Below are positions 1-7,585 of a stretch of DNA of 64,000 bases, one piece after another. Each line of letters starts with the position of its first letter. The stretch's first letter is position 1. The notes under the pieces were generated by a model. That model had not been told where the DNA came from. It saw only the letters and a program-made list of their open reading frames with translations, and ran no database searches. This stretch comes from an uncultured beta proteobacterium (GTDB lineage: Bacteria > Pseudomonadota > Gammaproteobacteria > Burkholderiales > Burkholderiaceae_C): positions 1-64,000 of the forward strand of contig CAIMZI010000010.1 in assembly GCA_903845935.1 (NCBI GenBank). Direction: 5' to 3'. Position numbers and translations under genes: made by a program.

Positions 1-63
1 AGCAGACTCCTTGGCCGGCGAATCGTCAGGCTTATCGCTTTTGCCAAAAAACCTGCTTAACAT
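1..63 (-). CDS. N-terminus of an unidentified protein (partial, runs off window)
   Basis: An ATG at 63-61 on the minus strand opens a frame of 21 codons that is still open at the window edge. It begins MLSRFFGKSDKPDDSPAKES, a polar, lysine/aspartate-rich start. A GAAGG-like ribosome site lies about 8-12 bases upstream. The frame lies downstream of tRNA-Gly and its terminator, so it is probably transcribed separately. The family cannot be recognised from so few residues, and the call rests only on the start, ribosome site and codon pattern. Confidence 0.4.
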   Translation of the reverse strand, partial: MLSRFFGKSDKPDDSPAKESA

Positions 64-143
64 GGGATGCCTTCATGATGATGCGGAATGTTAACCCAGT
101 CAGACAGGCTATTGCAGCACCTGCAGCAAAAAGCCCCAGACAG

Positions 144-174
144 CAAAAAGCCCATCACTGGGATGGGCTTTTTG
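144..174 (-). terminator. rho-independent terminator downstream of tRNA-Gly
   Basis: A near-perfect hairpin (stem AAAAAGCCCATC / GATGGGCTTTTT with a short loop) has A/T runs on both sides, so it could act in both directions. It lies 13 bases past the 3' CCA of the minus-strand tRNA gene, which fits termination of that transcript. Confidence 0.8.
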
Positions 175-186
175 CTTCGAAAACCA

Positions 187-262
187 TGGAGCGGGAAAAG
201 AGGCTCGAACTCTCGACCTATACCTTGGCAAGGTATCGCTCTACCAACTGAGCTATTCCCGC
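187..262 (-). tRNA. tRNA-Gly (anticodon GCC)
   Basis: On the minus strand this 76-base segment folds as a full cloverleaf. The acceptor stem GCGGGAA pairs with TTTCCGC-type 3' sequence. The D-loop has AGCTCAGTTGGTAGAGC, the anticodon arm is ACCTTGCCAAGGT with anticodon GCC, and the T arm has GTTCGAGCC. The CCA end is encoded. The anticodon stem and conserved T-loop leave little doubt. The hairpin at 144-174 follows the gene. Confidence 0.97.
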
Positions 263-445
263 ATGGTGACCACTTGCGTGATCGATTGGTTGCTTGGGAC
301 ACAGAAGCGTCCCAAACTTTTGCCAATCTGGCTGACGATTAAATCAGGCAGATGCAAATTGTAGCAGATCTAGCCAGACTGTTTTCGATGGCTGGGCGGC
401 AGCCGAAAAAAGACCCGTTCGAGAACGGCCGACGTTCGATTCGAA

Positions 446-1543
446 TCAAAAGTCGAACAACAGCCCGAGGGTGAAGAGCGCGTAATTGCTTTCAAAGCGT
501 TTGGCTGTGCTGGAGTTGTAGGTCACCGGAATGTCGGCAAGAAACAGGTTGCTGGAGACTTGAAGCCGTCCTAAAGCGTGCAGGTGTTCGCTCAACCGGT
601 ATTGCCCTTGCACCAGTACATCCGTGTTCTGCGTGTATGCCATCTGGCCTCGTGTCGCCAAAATATCATCGACCCCGCTGCGTTGCACCTGGGTCCACAA
701 CAGGCCCGCACTCCATTTCCACGGTCCGTCGCTCCAAGTGGTGTTGGCACCCAGATGCACAAAGCTGCCATGCCAACCCAGTTCCTCGCTGGGTTGAATG
801 CCGTAGCTCGCGCTGCTGACATAGAACTGCTGAATCACGCCCCCGGCCGCATTGCATGGGTTTGCCAGCGTTCCAAAAATGGTGTCGCCCGTGAATTGCA
901 GCTTGTAGTTGCAGCCTCCGGATGTCGTGCTCGCGGTGAGCGACCCGTAGGACAACTGGGTACTGCCGCCGCCAAGCAGCAAGGTGACATCGCGGGTGGG
1001 TGATAGCGCCCAGGTGCTCAGCAGATCCGCCTGAACATTCTGATCCGCAGGGTTGGTCACGCTGACGGTATTGAGTTTGAGGTAGGGAATAACCACCGGC
1101 GTGCTGGAGTTGGAAGACGATGCCTGATCGCCCCAGGCACTCACACGAAGTCCCACGGCAGGCTGCCAGCCTTCGCCCTCGCGCACACGGTATTGCGCGG
1201 CCAGTTGCCAACTATCGTAGCGGTAGTTGTCGCCTTCACTGTCAATACTACGCTGCCAGAGCGCAGCGCTCAGCCACCAGGCCGGACTGGCTGCGAACCC
1301 GCCCAGAACATGAGCTCCATGGTAGTCACTGCCGCCAGCACCCGCTATAGAGGCCGTATTGTCCAATGCCAGTTCAACATAGCCACGGTTCACACCGCGC
1401 TCAGGGTATGCACTGAGCAAGGCATCCAGCGGGGCCGCTTCGGCCACTCCAGATGCACACATGGCAGCCGCCAGAATGAGCCGCACACCCATGACAGGCA
1501 GGCGCCCCCAGCCAGCGGGCCTGTAGTGAGTTGTTAACTTCAT
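446..1543 (-). CDS. outer-membrane beta-barrel protein of the glucan locus
   Basis: A 365-residue exported protein with no family I can name. The chosen ATG at 1543 has GAGGAA about 9 bases upstream; an upstream in-frame start at 1588 lacks this. Residues 1 to about 36 form a signal peptide ending near VAEA. The rest is rich in alternating aromatic and polar residues (SAALWQRSI, WKWSAGLLWTQV), and the protein ends in Phe (LGLLFDF), the usual C-terminal signature of outer-membrane barrels. It is the last gene of a three-gene minus-strand run behind two large lipoproteins, starting 121 bases after the second one stops. Inferred role: outer-membrane pore or scaffold partner of those lipoproteins in beta-glucan capture. 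A plain porin or a surface adhesin is also possible. Confidence 0.75.
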   Translation of the reverse strand: MKLTTHYRPAGWGRLPVMGVRLILAAAMCASGVAEAAPLDALLSAYPERGVNRGYVELALDNTASIAGAGGSDYHGAHVLGGFAASPAWWLSAALWQRSIDSEGDNYRYDSWQLAAQYRVREGEGWQPAVGLRVSAWGDQASSSNSSTPVVIPYLKLNTVSVTNPADQNVQADLLSTWALSPTRDVTLLLGGGSTQLSYGSLTASTTSGGCNYKLQFTGDTIFGTLANPCNAAGGVIQQFYVSSASYGIQPSEELGWHGSFVHLGANTTWSDGPWKWSAGLLWTQVQRSGVDDILATRGQMAYTQNTDVLVQGQYRLSEHLHALGRLQVSSNLFLADIPVTYNSSTAKRFESNYALFTLGLLFDF

Positions 1544-1664
1544 GTTGCGGGTTCCTCGGCTTGATGCAAGGTCACAAAGACCCGGCATAAAGCAGAGGAT
1601 AAACGCGATGGCATGGCAGCAGCCCCTCTTTTCTTCCGGCTTACGGCGTTTGATGGCCCACTCA

Positions 1665-3851
1665 CTAAGGTGTCAACGTGACATAACCCACGATACCCTG
1701 GCCAGTGATTGGCACGGTGGACTGCACCGTACGGGCGCTAGTCAGGCTGGTCGGAACATTGATGGTCATGGTCGGATAAATCACCCCGCTTGCCTGATAC
1801 AGCGGCAAGCCGGTGACTACCAGAGTCACTTGGAAGGTACCGGTCAGCGCATTGATGCCGCTGAATTGGCTGCTCAGGCTGTTGGCCGCGTAATTCACCA
1901 CATTGCCCAGGTTGAAGGTATTGTTGCCCGCCAGGTTCAGCGTGCTGGTGACACCTCCAGCAGCGGAGCTAGCACTGTAATCTACGATCGCTGCAAAGCT
2001 GCTAGTCGCACTGCTGGCATAGGCAGTGGCGTTCGAATTGCTTACGGGCACTGTTACCGTGAGATTGTTGCCCGACTGGCTTAGCGCGACGTTTTGAACA
2101 TAGGCCTTCAGCACGCCCGTGCCTGTGCCCACCTGGCTGATCTGCAACGCGGCGTCCACCTTTTGTCCCGCGGACAATGTAAAGCCACCCACATTGCTCA
2201 GAGAGAAGCTCAGCGTGGCATTGCTTGCCAGAGGCCAGCTGGTGCTGATACCTGCGCTGCTCTGGAACTGGGCCATTGAGAACTTCGTCGATGTGCTGCC
2301 GTTGGCCAGTGTGAATGTGTCGTTTTTGCCATCGCCTTCGTTGGTGAGCTTCAGGTAATGGGTGGCTACGATGGGGGGCGCATCCGTCTTCAGCACAAAG
2401 TTGTCGTAATAGTAAATTTCACCTGCTGCCGGTGCTGTGGTGCCCAAATTGGGGGTCAGCACAATGGACTGATAGGCCTTGGTAAGGTCGGCGTCGCTGA
2501 TGGTCCACGTCAGTGTTTGCCAGCCTTTCACCACGGTCTCGTTGGCCTGGGTGTCGGCTGTGTAGATGGTATGCGGTGCGCCTAATGCGTCCACATGAAG
2601 GGGCATGGGAATGCCCGCCGCAGGCGAATAGACCTGGGCCGAAAGCGTCTTGCGTGCGCTCGTGAACGCAATCGCTTTCTCGGTATTGACCCAGCCGCCA
2701 GCATAGTTTGCACCGTTGCCGCGTGATATCTGGAGCACTTTGCCCGATCCACCGGATGCGGGCGCCGCCACGATATCCGCACCCGCGTAAAAGGTTCCCG
2801 TCAGCAGGGGCGATGACTCTTCAAAATTCGCCAACACGGTGTCCAGCGTGGTGGTGCCTGTGGCGTCCGCGCTGGCCACAGAGTTGCCCAGCGCTGCAAG
2901 TGTGGAGGATGCAGCTGCGGTGCTCGTAAGCAGCAATTGTTTGTTGGTGGCGTCGCCCAAAACGTTGCTGACAAACGTCGAGGATTGCTGCTTCGCGGCG
3001 ACAGTCCCGACTGCTGAACCCTGGCTGCCCGAACCCAGTAGCGCGTTGGCTTGACCCACGTAGGCAGGGCCCGCCGCAGCGGCCACCGCCGCAGGACTGA
3101 AGCCTGCCAAGGCGCTCTTGACACCCGAATCAACCTGGGTCGACGTGCTGGCTGCGCTGACGGCGTTTTGCAGCATTGCGCCCACTGCGTCCGGGTTGAC
3201 GGATGTGTCGCTGCTCAACAGCGGCGTACCGCCGACCACGGTCTTGGCCAGGGCTGAAGCCGCCACTGCGTAGAGGCTGTTCGCTGTGGTCGTGCCGGCC
3301 GAATTGCCCAAGCTGCTCAGGCCCTGTGCGGTTTGCAGCAACAATTGCTGCACAGTCAGCGTCTTCTTGTATAGCGCTGCATTGATCAAATTTCCAGATC
3401 CGTCCAAAGCCGCCGGATCCAGCGCCGTGACATCCGTGCCTGAAGGCAGGTTGAGCGCGGTGTTGAGCTGGCTCTGACTCAGTCCGGCCGCGAGCAGAGT
3501 CGTCAGCGGAGTAACGAGTTTGGAGCCAGCTGGCGCGGTGAACACGCCTACCGGGCTCAGACCGGTGTCGCTGCTGGTGCCGCCGCTGACCAGTAGCTGG
3601 TGTGTGCAACCCGTAGGAAACACAAACTTGCCATTGGTCTGGGTATAGGCCACCGGATCGTTGACGGTGTCGATGACGCCGGTATTGCCTATGTCGCAAT
3701 AAACCGCCGAACCGCTTAGATAGCCATCCACCGCGACGCCAATGCTGGGGTTGGAGGCAACGGCACTGCTGCCGCCTCCCCCACCGCCGCCACAGGCCGC
3801 CACCAACAAGGTGGCCACGGCTGTGGGTATTAAACGAAGTTTGAAATACAT
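1665..3851 (-). CDS. large surface lipoprotein with a carbohydrate-binding-like module
   Basis: A 728-residue predicted lipoprotein. The ATG at 3851 follows GGGGA; a TTG five codons upstream is less likely. The lipobox LVAAC puts the lipid-modified Cys at residue 20, followed by a poly-Gly linker. The N-terminal half is Ala/Ser/Thr-rich and of unknown fold. Around residues 345-485 is a jelly-roll-like module that ends in a YYYDNF motif, as in the neighbouring lipoprotein and the GH17 enzyme, so probably a carbohydrate-binding module. The C-terminal third is Asn/Ser/Thr-rich. No glycoside hydrolase signature is visible. It lies between a second large lipoprotein and the barrel gene on the same strand. 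Inferred role: cell-surface glucan binding. Exact family unknown. Confidence 0.75.
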   Translation of the reverse strand: MYFKLRLIPTAVATLLVAACGGGGGGGSSAVASNPSIGVAVDGYLSGSAVYCDIGNTGVIDTVNDPVAYTQTNGKFVFPTGCTHQLLVSGGTSSDTGLSPVGVFTAPAGSKLVTPLTTLLAAGLSQSQLNTALNLPSGTDVTALDPAALDGSGNLINAALYKKTLTVQQLLLQTAQGLSSLGNSAGTTTANSLYAVAASALAKTVVGGTPLLSSDTSVNPDAVGAMLQNAVSAASTSTQVDSGVKSALAGFSPAAVAAAAGPAYVGQANALLGSGSQGSAVGTVAAKQQSSTFVSNVLGDATNKQLLLTSTAAASSTLAALGNSVASADATGTTTLDTVLANFEESSPLLTGTFYAGADIVAAPASGGSGKVLQISRGNGANYAGGWVNTEKAIAFTSARKTLSAQVYSPAAGIPMPLHVDALGAPHTIYTADTQANETVVKGWQTLTWTISDADLTKAYQSIVLTPNLGTTAPAAGEIYYYDNFVLKTDAPPIVATHYLKLTNEGDGKNDTFTLANGSTSTKFSMAQFQSSAGISTSWPLASNATLSFSLSNVGGFTLSAGQKVDAALQISQVGTGTGVLKAYVQNVALSQSGNNLTVTVPVSNSNATAYASSATSSFAAIVDYSASSAAGGVTSTLNLAGNNTFNLGNVVNYAANSLSSQFSGINALTGTFQVTLVVTGLPLYQASGVIYPTMTINVPTSLTSARTVQSTVPITGQGIVGYVTLTP

Positions 3852-3959
3852 GGGATTTCCCCGCAATTTGAAGGCTGACCTATTGAGGTTCAGCCAGCAT
3901 TAAATACCCAAAAGCAACAACGCAAAGGCCACGCTGTGCAGCCCTTGCATTACTAGTTA

Positions 3960-6119
3960 TTACTGAAACGAAATGCCACCTGTCAGCGACAGGGTGGTTG
4001 GTATGTAAGTTCCATTTGCAACCGTAGTATTCGCACCACTTGTCAAGCTGCCCGACAAATTTGGATGAAAAGCTGACGCACCCGAAGCTGCTTGAAAGGC
4101 AATTTGGGAAACTGCTGGCGATGCTGTCAGAGCCGCTGCATACCCGGTTGGTGGGGTACCCGTCGCGCAGTCTTGCGCTACCGCGAATGAGCTCAAAGGA
4201 AGCGTGTAGCTGGTAGATGCAGCCGATGTCGGCGTGAAAACAGTTTGCAATTGGAGGTTGCACCCGCCTCCGGCAGCGTAATGTTTTCCAAGATTCATGA
4301 GTACAGCCACGTTGTGGTTGCTATTCGAAAAGAACTCGGCATTCATACCCAGGTTAAAGCTCACCGTCGTTTGACCATTCAGGACCATTCCAGCAGTGTC
4401 CGCAGTTCCGCTTATCGCCGTAACCCCAGGCGCAAACACGTTAATGCCTGCATATTCACCGGTTGGTGCGGTTCCCTTGAACTGATAGTAGGCGTAGAAA
4501 CTACTTACCGCTGCACTGGCCGCAGGAGAGCTGCCATCCGTAAATGATCCGCCAGAACCGCAACTCGTGGTGGCGGTGGCGCTGTTGCCTGGGCAGTTCC
4601 ATCCATCCAAGCTGCTGCCGCTTGTGCCGCCATACGCACCACCTTCAACGGTTGTGGCTGTCTTGAATCCAGTCATAAAGTTCAGCGTTCCCGTAGTACC
4701 ACCAGTATTGCCAGACGATGCTCCGCCGCTACCGCTCCCACCACCGGCACCAGCAGCACCCCAGAAATAAATGTTGTCTACGTACATGGTACCGGCTCCA
4801 GGCAGGGCTGTGTCGAATTTCATTTGTTCAATGGCCGCTTTGTTAGGCGTGGCAAAACTGCTTAAATCAATGTCAACACTGTTCCAGCTACTAGGCGTTA
4901 AGTTAATCACTACGCCGCTGGTGTCTTTAGTCGGGTTGAGTGAGACGATGTAAAACTTAACACTTGTCATGTCCGCAGACCAAATGTCCAAATGAACCTT
5001 ACCCTTGGACGAGACGTCAACTGCGGCCATGCCAATGCCCTCGTAGTTCAAATTGCTGTACATCAGCGATTTGTTTCCTGCGATCGTCTGTTCACTAAAT
5101 TGGGTGGCTTGTCCCCAATCAGGGCGCGCTACAAAGCCAGCTGTAGTAGATGCATCGCTGTAAATTGTGACCGCACCGGATGGGATAGTGGTGCTTGGAG
5201 CACATGTAGGCGTGGTCGTTCCGCAGACAACGGGAGTTGTGGCTGTCTTGTAAAAATACAAATTGTCGTAATAAACCGTTCCACCGGAAGCCACTGTGGG
5301 ACCATTGGTGAGTTTGATTTGCGCAACGCTTGTGAGATCAACACCAGGAAACGCGGTCAAGGGAATGTCAACGCTGCTCCAGCCCGACTGCGTGGGCATG
5401 ATGGCGAATTTATCGGTGTCCTTGGTCACTAATCCATTGATGGAGATGACATAGAGATCGAGTTCGGTGACATTGGGCGTCCAAACATCAATATGCAGCC
5501 CGGTGCTGGCCGAAACATTGATTGCGTTGCCGGCGAAATCAATGCCCTGGTAGTTAAAGTTCGCTAGGTTCTGCGACTTGTTGCCAGCGATGGTGACTTC
5601 GGTCGCGCTGCCCGCCTGACCCCAACCCGGATTCAGGTTGACACCGGTTGTTTGGGTGTACGCCTCACCATAGATTGAAATGACATTGGCTGCGGCACGT
5701 GTGGGCGCGGTCGGCGCCGTCGTAGGTGCGCTGGCCGTAGGCACGGTATAGGTGTTCTTCGCCTCCACCGTATTGCTGTTGCCGTTGATATCGGTCACCT
5801 TGTTGATCGGCAGCGTGGCGACGACGCTGGTTGCACCAGACGTTGGTGTGACGACCAGGGTATAGGAGTTGCTTCCGATCGAGGTGACCGAGCTTGCTGC
5901 CGTTCCGCCGGTGACGGTGACTTCGCCCGCATTGAAGGTGGTGCCAACGCTCTCGTTAAAGGCAATGGTAAACACCACGGCGCCCCCGGTTCCCGCCGCG
6001 GAAGTGATGGTTGCCGTGGGCACGGTGCCACTGGCAGTGCCACCACCACAGCCACTCAAGCTGAGGACGGCAGCCAGCACAAAGGCCAGCAGTACCGCTA
6101 TTTTTTGGTTCAGTTTCAT
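3960..6119 (-). CDS. large surface lipoprotein with Ig-like domain and two tandem CBM-like modules
   Basis: A 719-residue lipoprotein whose lipobox LSGC puts the lipidated Cys at residue 24. Residues of about 33-127 form a bacterial Ig-like domain that recurs in the GH16 enzyme encoded next to it. Residues of about 146-293 and 318-455 are two copies of one module: both contain a WGQA stretch, an AGNKS motif, HIDVW or HLDIW, and end in YYDNLYF or YVDNIYF. The shared pattern suggests a carbohydrate-binding jelly roll. A Gly/Ser linker leads to a C-terminal domain of about 230 residues of unknown fold. No catalytic signature is seen. It is the first gene of a run with the 728-residue lipoprotein and the barrel. 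A perfect LacI-type palindrome lies 85 bases upstream of the start. Inferred role: capture of beta-1,3-glucan at the cell surface. Confidence 0.8.
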   Translation of the reverse strand: MKLNQKIAVLLAFVLAAVLSLSGCGGGTASGTVPTATITSAAGTGGAVVFTIAFNESVGTTFNAGEVTVTGGTAASSVTSIGSNSYTLVVTPTSGATSVVATLPINKVTDINGNSNTVEAKNTYTVPTASAPTTAPTAPTRAAANVISIYGEAYTQTTGVNLNPGWGQAGSATEVTIAGNKSQNLANFNYQGIDFAGNAINVSASTGLHIDVWTPNVTELDLYVISINGLVTKDTDKFAIMPTQSGWSSVDIPLTAFPGVDLTSVAQIKLTNGPTVASGGTVYYDNLYFYKTATTPVVCGTTTPTCAPSTTIPSGAVTIYSDASTTAGFVARPDWGQATQFSEQTIAGNKSLMYSNLNYEGIGMAAVDVSSKGKVHLDIWSADMTSVKFYIVSLNPTKDTSGVVINLTPSSWNSVDIDLSSFATPNKAAIEQMKFDTALPGAGTMYVDNIYFWGAAGAGGGSGSGGASSGNTGGTTGTLNFMTGFKTATTVEGGAYGGTSGSSLDGWNCPGNSATATTSCGSGGSFTDGSSPAASAAVSSFYAYYQFKGTAPTGEYAGINVFAPGVTAISGTADTAGMVLNGQTTVSFNLGMNAEFFSNSNHNVAVLMNLGKHYAAGGGCNLQLQTVFTPTSAASTSYTLPLSSFAVAQDCATGTPPTGYAAALTASPAVSQIAFQAASGASAFHPNLSGSLTSGANTTVANGTYIPTTLSLTGGISFQ

Positions 6120-6203
6120 ATCAAAGTCTCCGGGTCGGTAGAAGGTTCAGAGGGCATGAGAAGCCAGGCATTTTCAAAAAAGCGCCTTGGAAGCCTCAAG
6201 TTT

Positions 6204-6215
6204 GAAAGCGCTTTC
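6204..6215. promoter_or_regulatory. LacI-family operator, perfect palindrome GAAAGCGCTTTC
   Basis: A 12-base perfect palindrome in the 241-base gap between the GH16 gene and the first large lipoprotein, 85 bases before the lipoprotein ATG. The same 12 bases recur at 9898, 10043 and 23350. The central CG and A/T-rich arms are typical of LacI/PurR-type operators. The probable binder is the LacI-family protein at 23416-24468. The rest of the gap shows no gene. Confidence 0.8.
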
Positions 6216-6360
6216 ATGCAAGTGTAATGAGCATCGACGGTCTTCGCATATAAGGAGTTTCCCCTAGGCTTTTGATTTAGAAATCTGCGCCCATGCACGC
6301 GACTTGGTCAACGCCGGTAACCTGGCATGTGCTGCGTTTTTGTACCTGGTATTGCCAGCC

Positions 6361-7584
6361 CTATTGGTACACGCGCACACTCTGCACCTGCATGCTGTCA
6401 CTGCTAAAGTTGGCTGGCACCGTGCCGCCCAGGGTGCCGCCTAGGGCCAGGTTGAGCAGCAGGTATTGCGGCTGGTCAAAGGGCCATGTGTTGGTGCCCG
6501 CATTGGCAGGCCGGGTATAGGTGTTGTAGACCACATCGTCCACACCGATTTGCAGACTGTTTACGCTCCATGTGAGCTGGTAATTGTGAAACGCGGTACA
6601 TGCATCGGGCAGACTGGTGGTAACGCTGGTGCCAGAGCCTCCGGACACAGCGGTGTGCACCGTGCCCAGCACGCTTTGCTTGTCCACGTTGGTAAAGCCG
6701 CGTTGCTCCATCAAATCAATTTCGCCCCAGGCCGGCCAGGCGTTGGAAGTGGTTCCGCTGTTGTCCGTGAGGATACCGAGCATCCAGATCGCGGGCCAGG
6801 TACCCAGGCTGCAGGGCAACTTGGCGCGTACTTGCAAAAAGCCATAGGTGAAGCTGTATTTTCCCAAAGTGATCAGGCGCGCCGAGGTGAATGCCTGCCC
6901 ACCGTTGTCCGCAAAGGCAGACGTGGACTCGCGCTGGGCCGTGATAGACAAAACGCCATTGCTGACCGCACTGTTCTGCAACCTGGCGTTGGCGTAATAC
7001 TGCTGCTCGCCGTTGTACCAGCCAGCAGCGTTGCGAAACGTGTCGTAGGCCCATTTGGAACTGTCCGGCAGACCGTTGGAGGCAAACTCGTCGTGCCAGG
7101 CCAGCGTGCGGCCATTGACAATGAGCGGCACGCCGGCACTGTCGAGCACAGACTGACTGGCACTGGCAACGGCCTGGTTGAATCCGCCATTCACATCGCT
7201 AAAGCTGTGCACTGCCACGCTGGCACCGACCGTCGTCGCACTTGGGTTTGGTGTGACATTCAGCGTGTAATGCGTCGCGTCGATGCGGCTGACGTCTGCC
7301 AACTTGGTGCCACCCGTAATCAATACTGTGGATGCGTTGAAGCTGCTGCCCACGTCGGCGCTGAAGCTAAAACTGAACTGCACCTGCCCACCGGGAACCA
7401 CCGCCGAGGTCATGCTGACCGAAGGCCCACTGCCCGAGCCACTCCCAGTTCCCGAACCGGCGACGCTCGCCAACGAGGAACTACCGCCACCACCGCAGGC
7501 CATCAGTGGCAGGCACAAGAGCAACAACCGAAGTATGCAAGAACCTTGGTGCAATGTGGATTGCCAGTTGAAGGGTATTGCCAT
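6361..7584 (-). CDS. GH16 endo-beta-1,3-glucanase (laminarinase), surface lipoprotein
   Basis: A 407-residue exported enzyme expected to cut internal beta-1,3-glucan linkages. The ATG at 7584 follows the stop of the GH81 gene by one base (TGA-G-ATG), which indicates translational coupling and decides the start. A lipobox LMAC gives a lipidated Cys at residue 30, then a Gly/Ser linker. Residues of about 54-147 form an Ig-like domain matching the one in the 719-residue lipoprotein. The GH16 domain covers about 160-407. The catalytic motif GEIDLMEQRG carries nucleophile E288, D290 and acid/base E293, the bulged E-x-D-x-x-E form usual for laminarinases. The length is normal for a GH16 domain plus one accessory domain. 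Transcription probably starts before the GH81 gene, at the operator at 9898. Confidence 0.9.
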   Translation of the reverse strand: MAIPFNWQSTLHQGSCILRLLLLCLPLMACGGGGSSSLASVAGSGTGSGSGSGPSVSMTSAVVPGGQVQFSFSFSADVGSSFNASTVLITGGTKLADVSRIDATHYTLNVTPNPSATTVGASVAVHSFSDVNGGFNQAVASASQSVLDSAGVPLIVNGRTLAWHDEFASNGLPDSSKWAYDTFRNAAGWYNGEQQYYANARLQNSAVSNGVLSITAQRESTSAFADNGGQAFTSARLITLGKYSFTYGFLQVRAKLPCSLGTWPAIWMLGILTDNSGTTSNAWPAWGEIDLMEQRGFTNVDKQSVLGTVHTAVSGGSGTSVTTSLPDACTAFHNYQLTWSVNSLQIGVDDVVYNTYTRPANAGTNTWPFDQPQYLLLNLALGGTLGGTVPANFSSDSMQVQSVRVYQ

Positions 7585-7585
7585 C

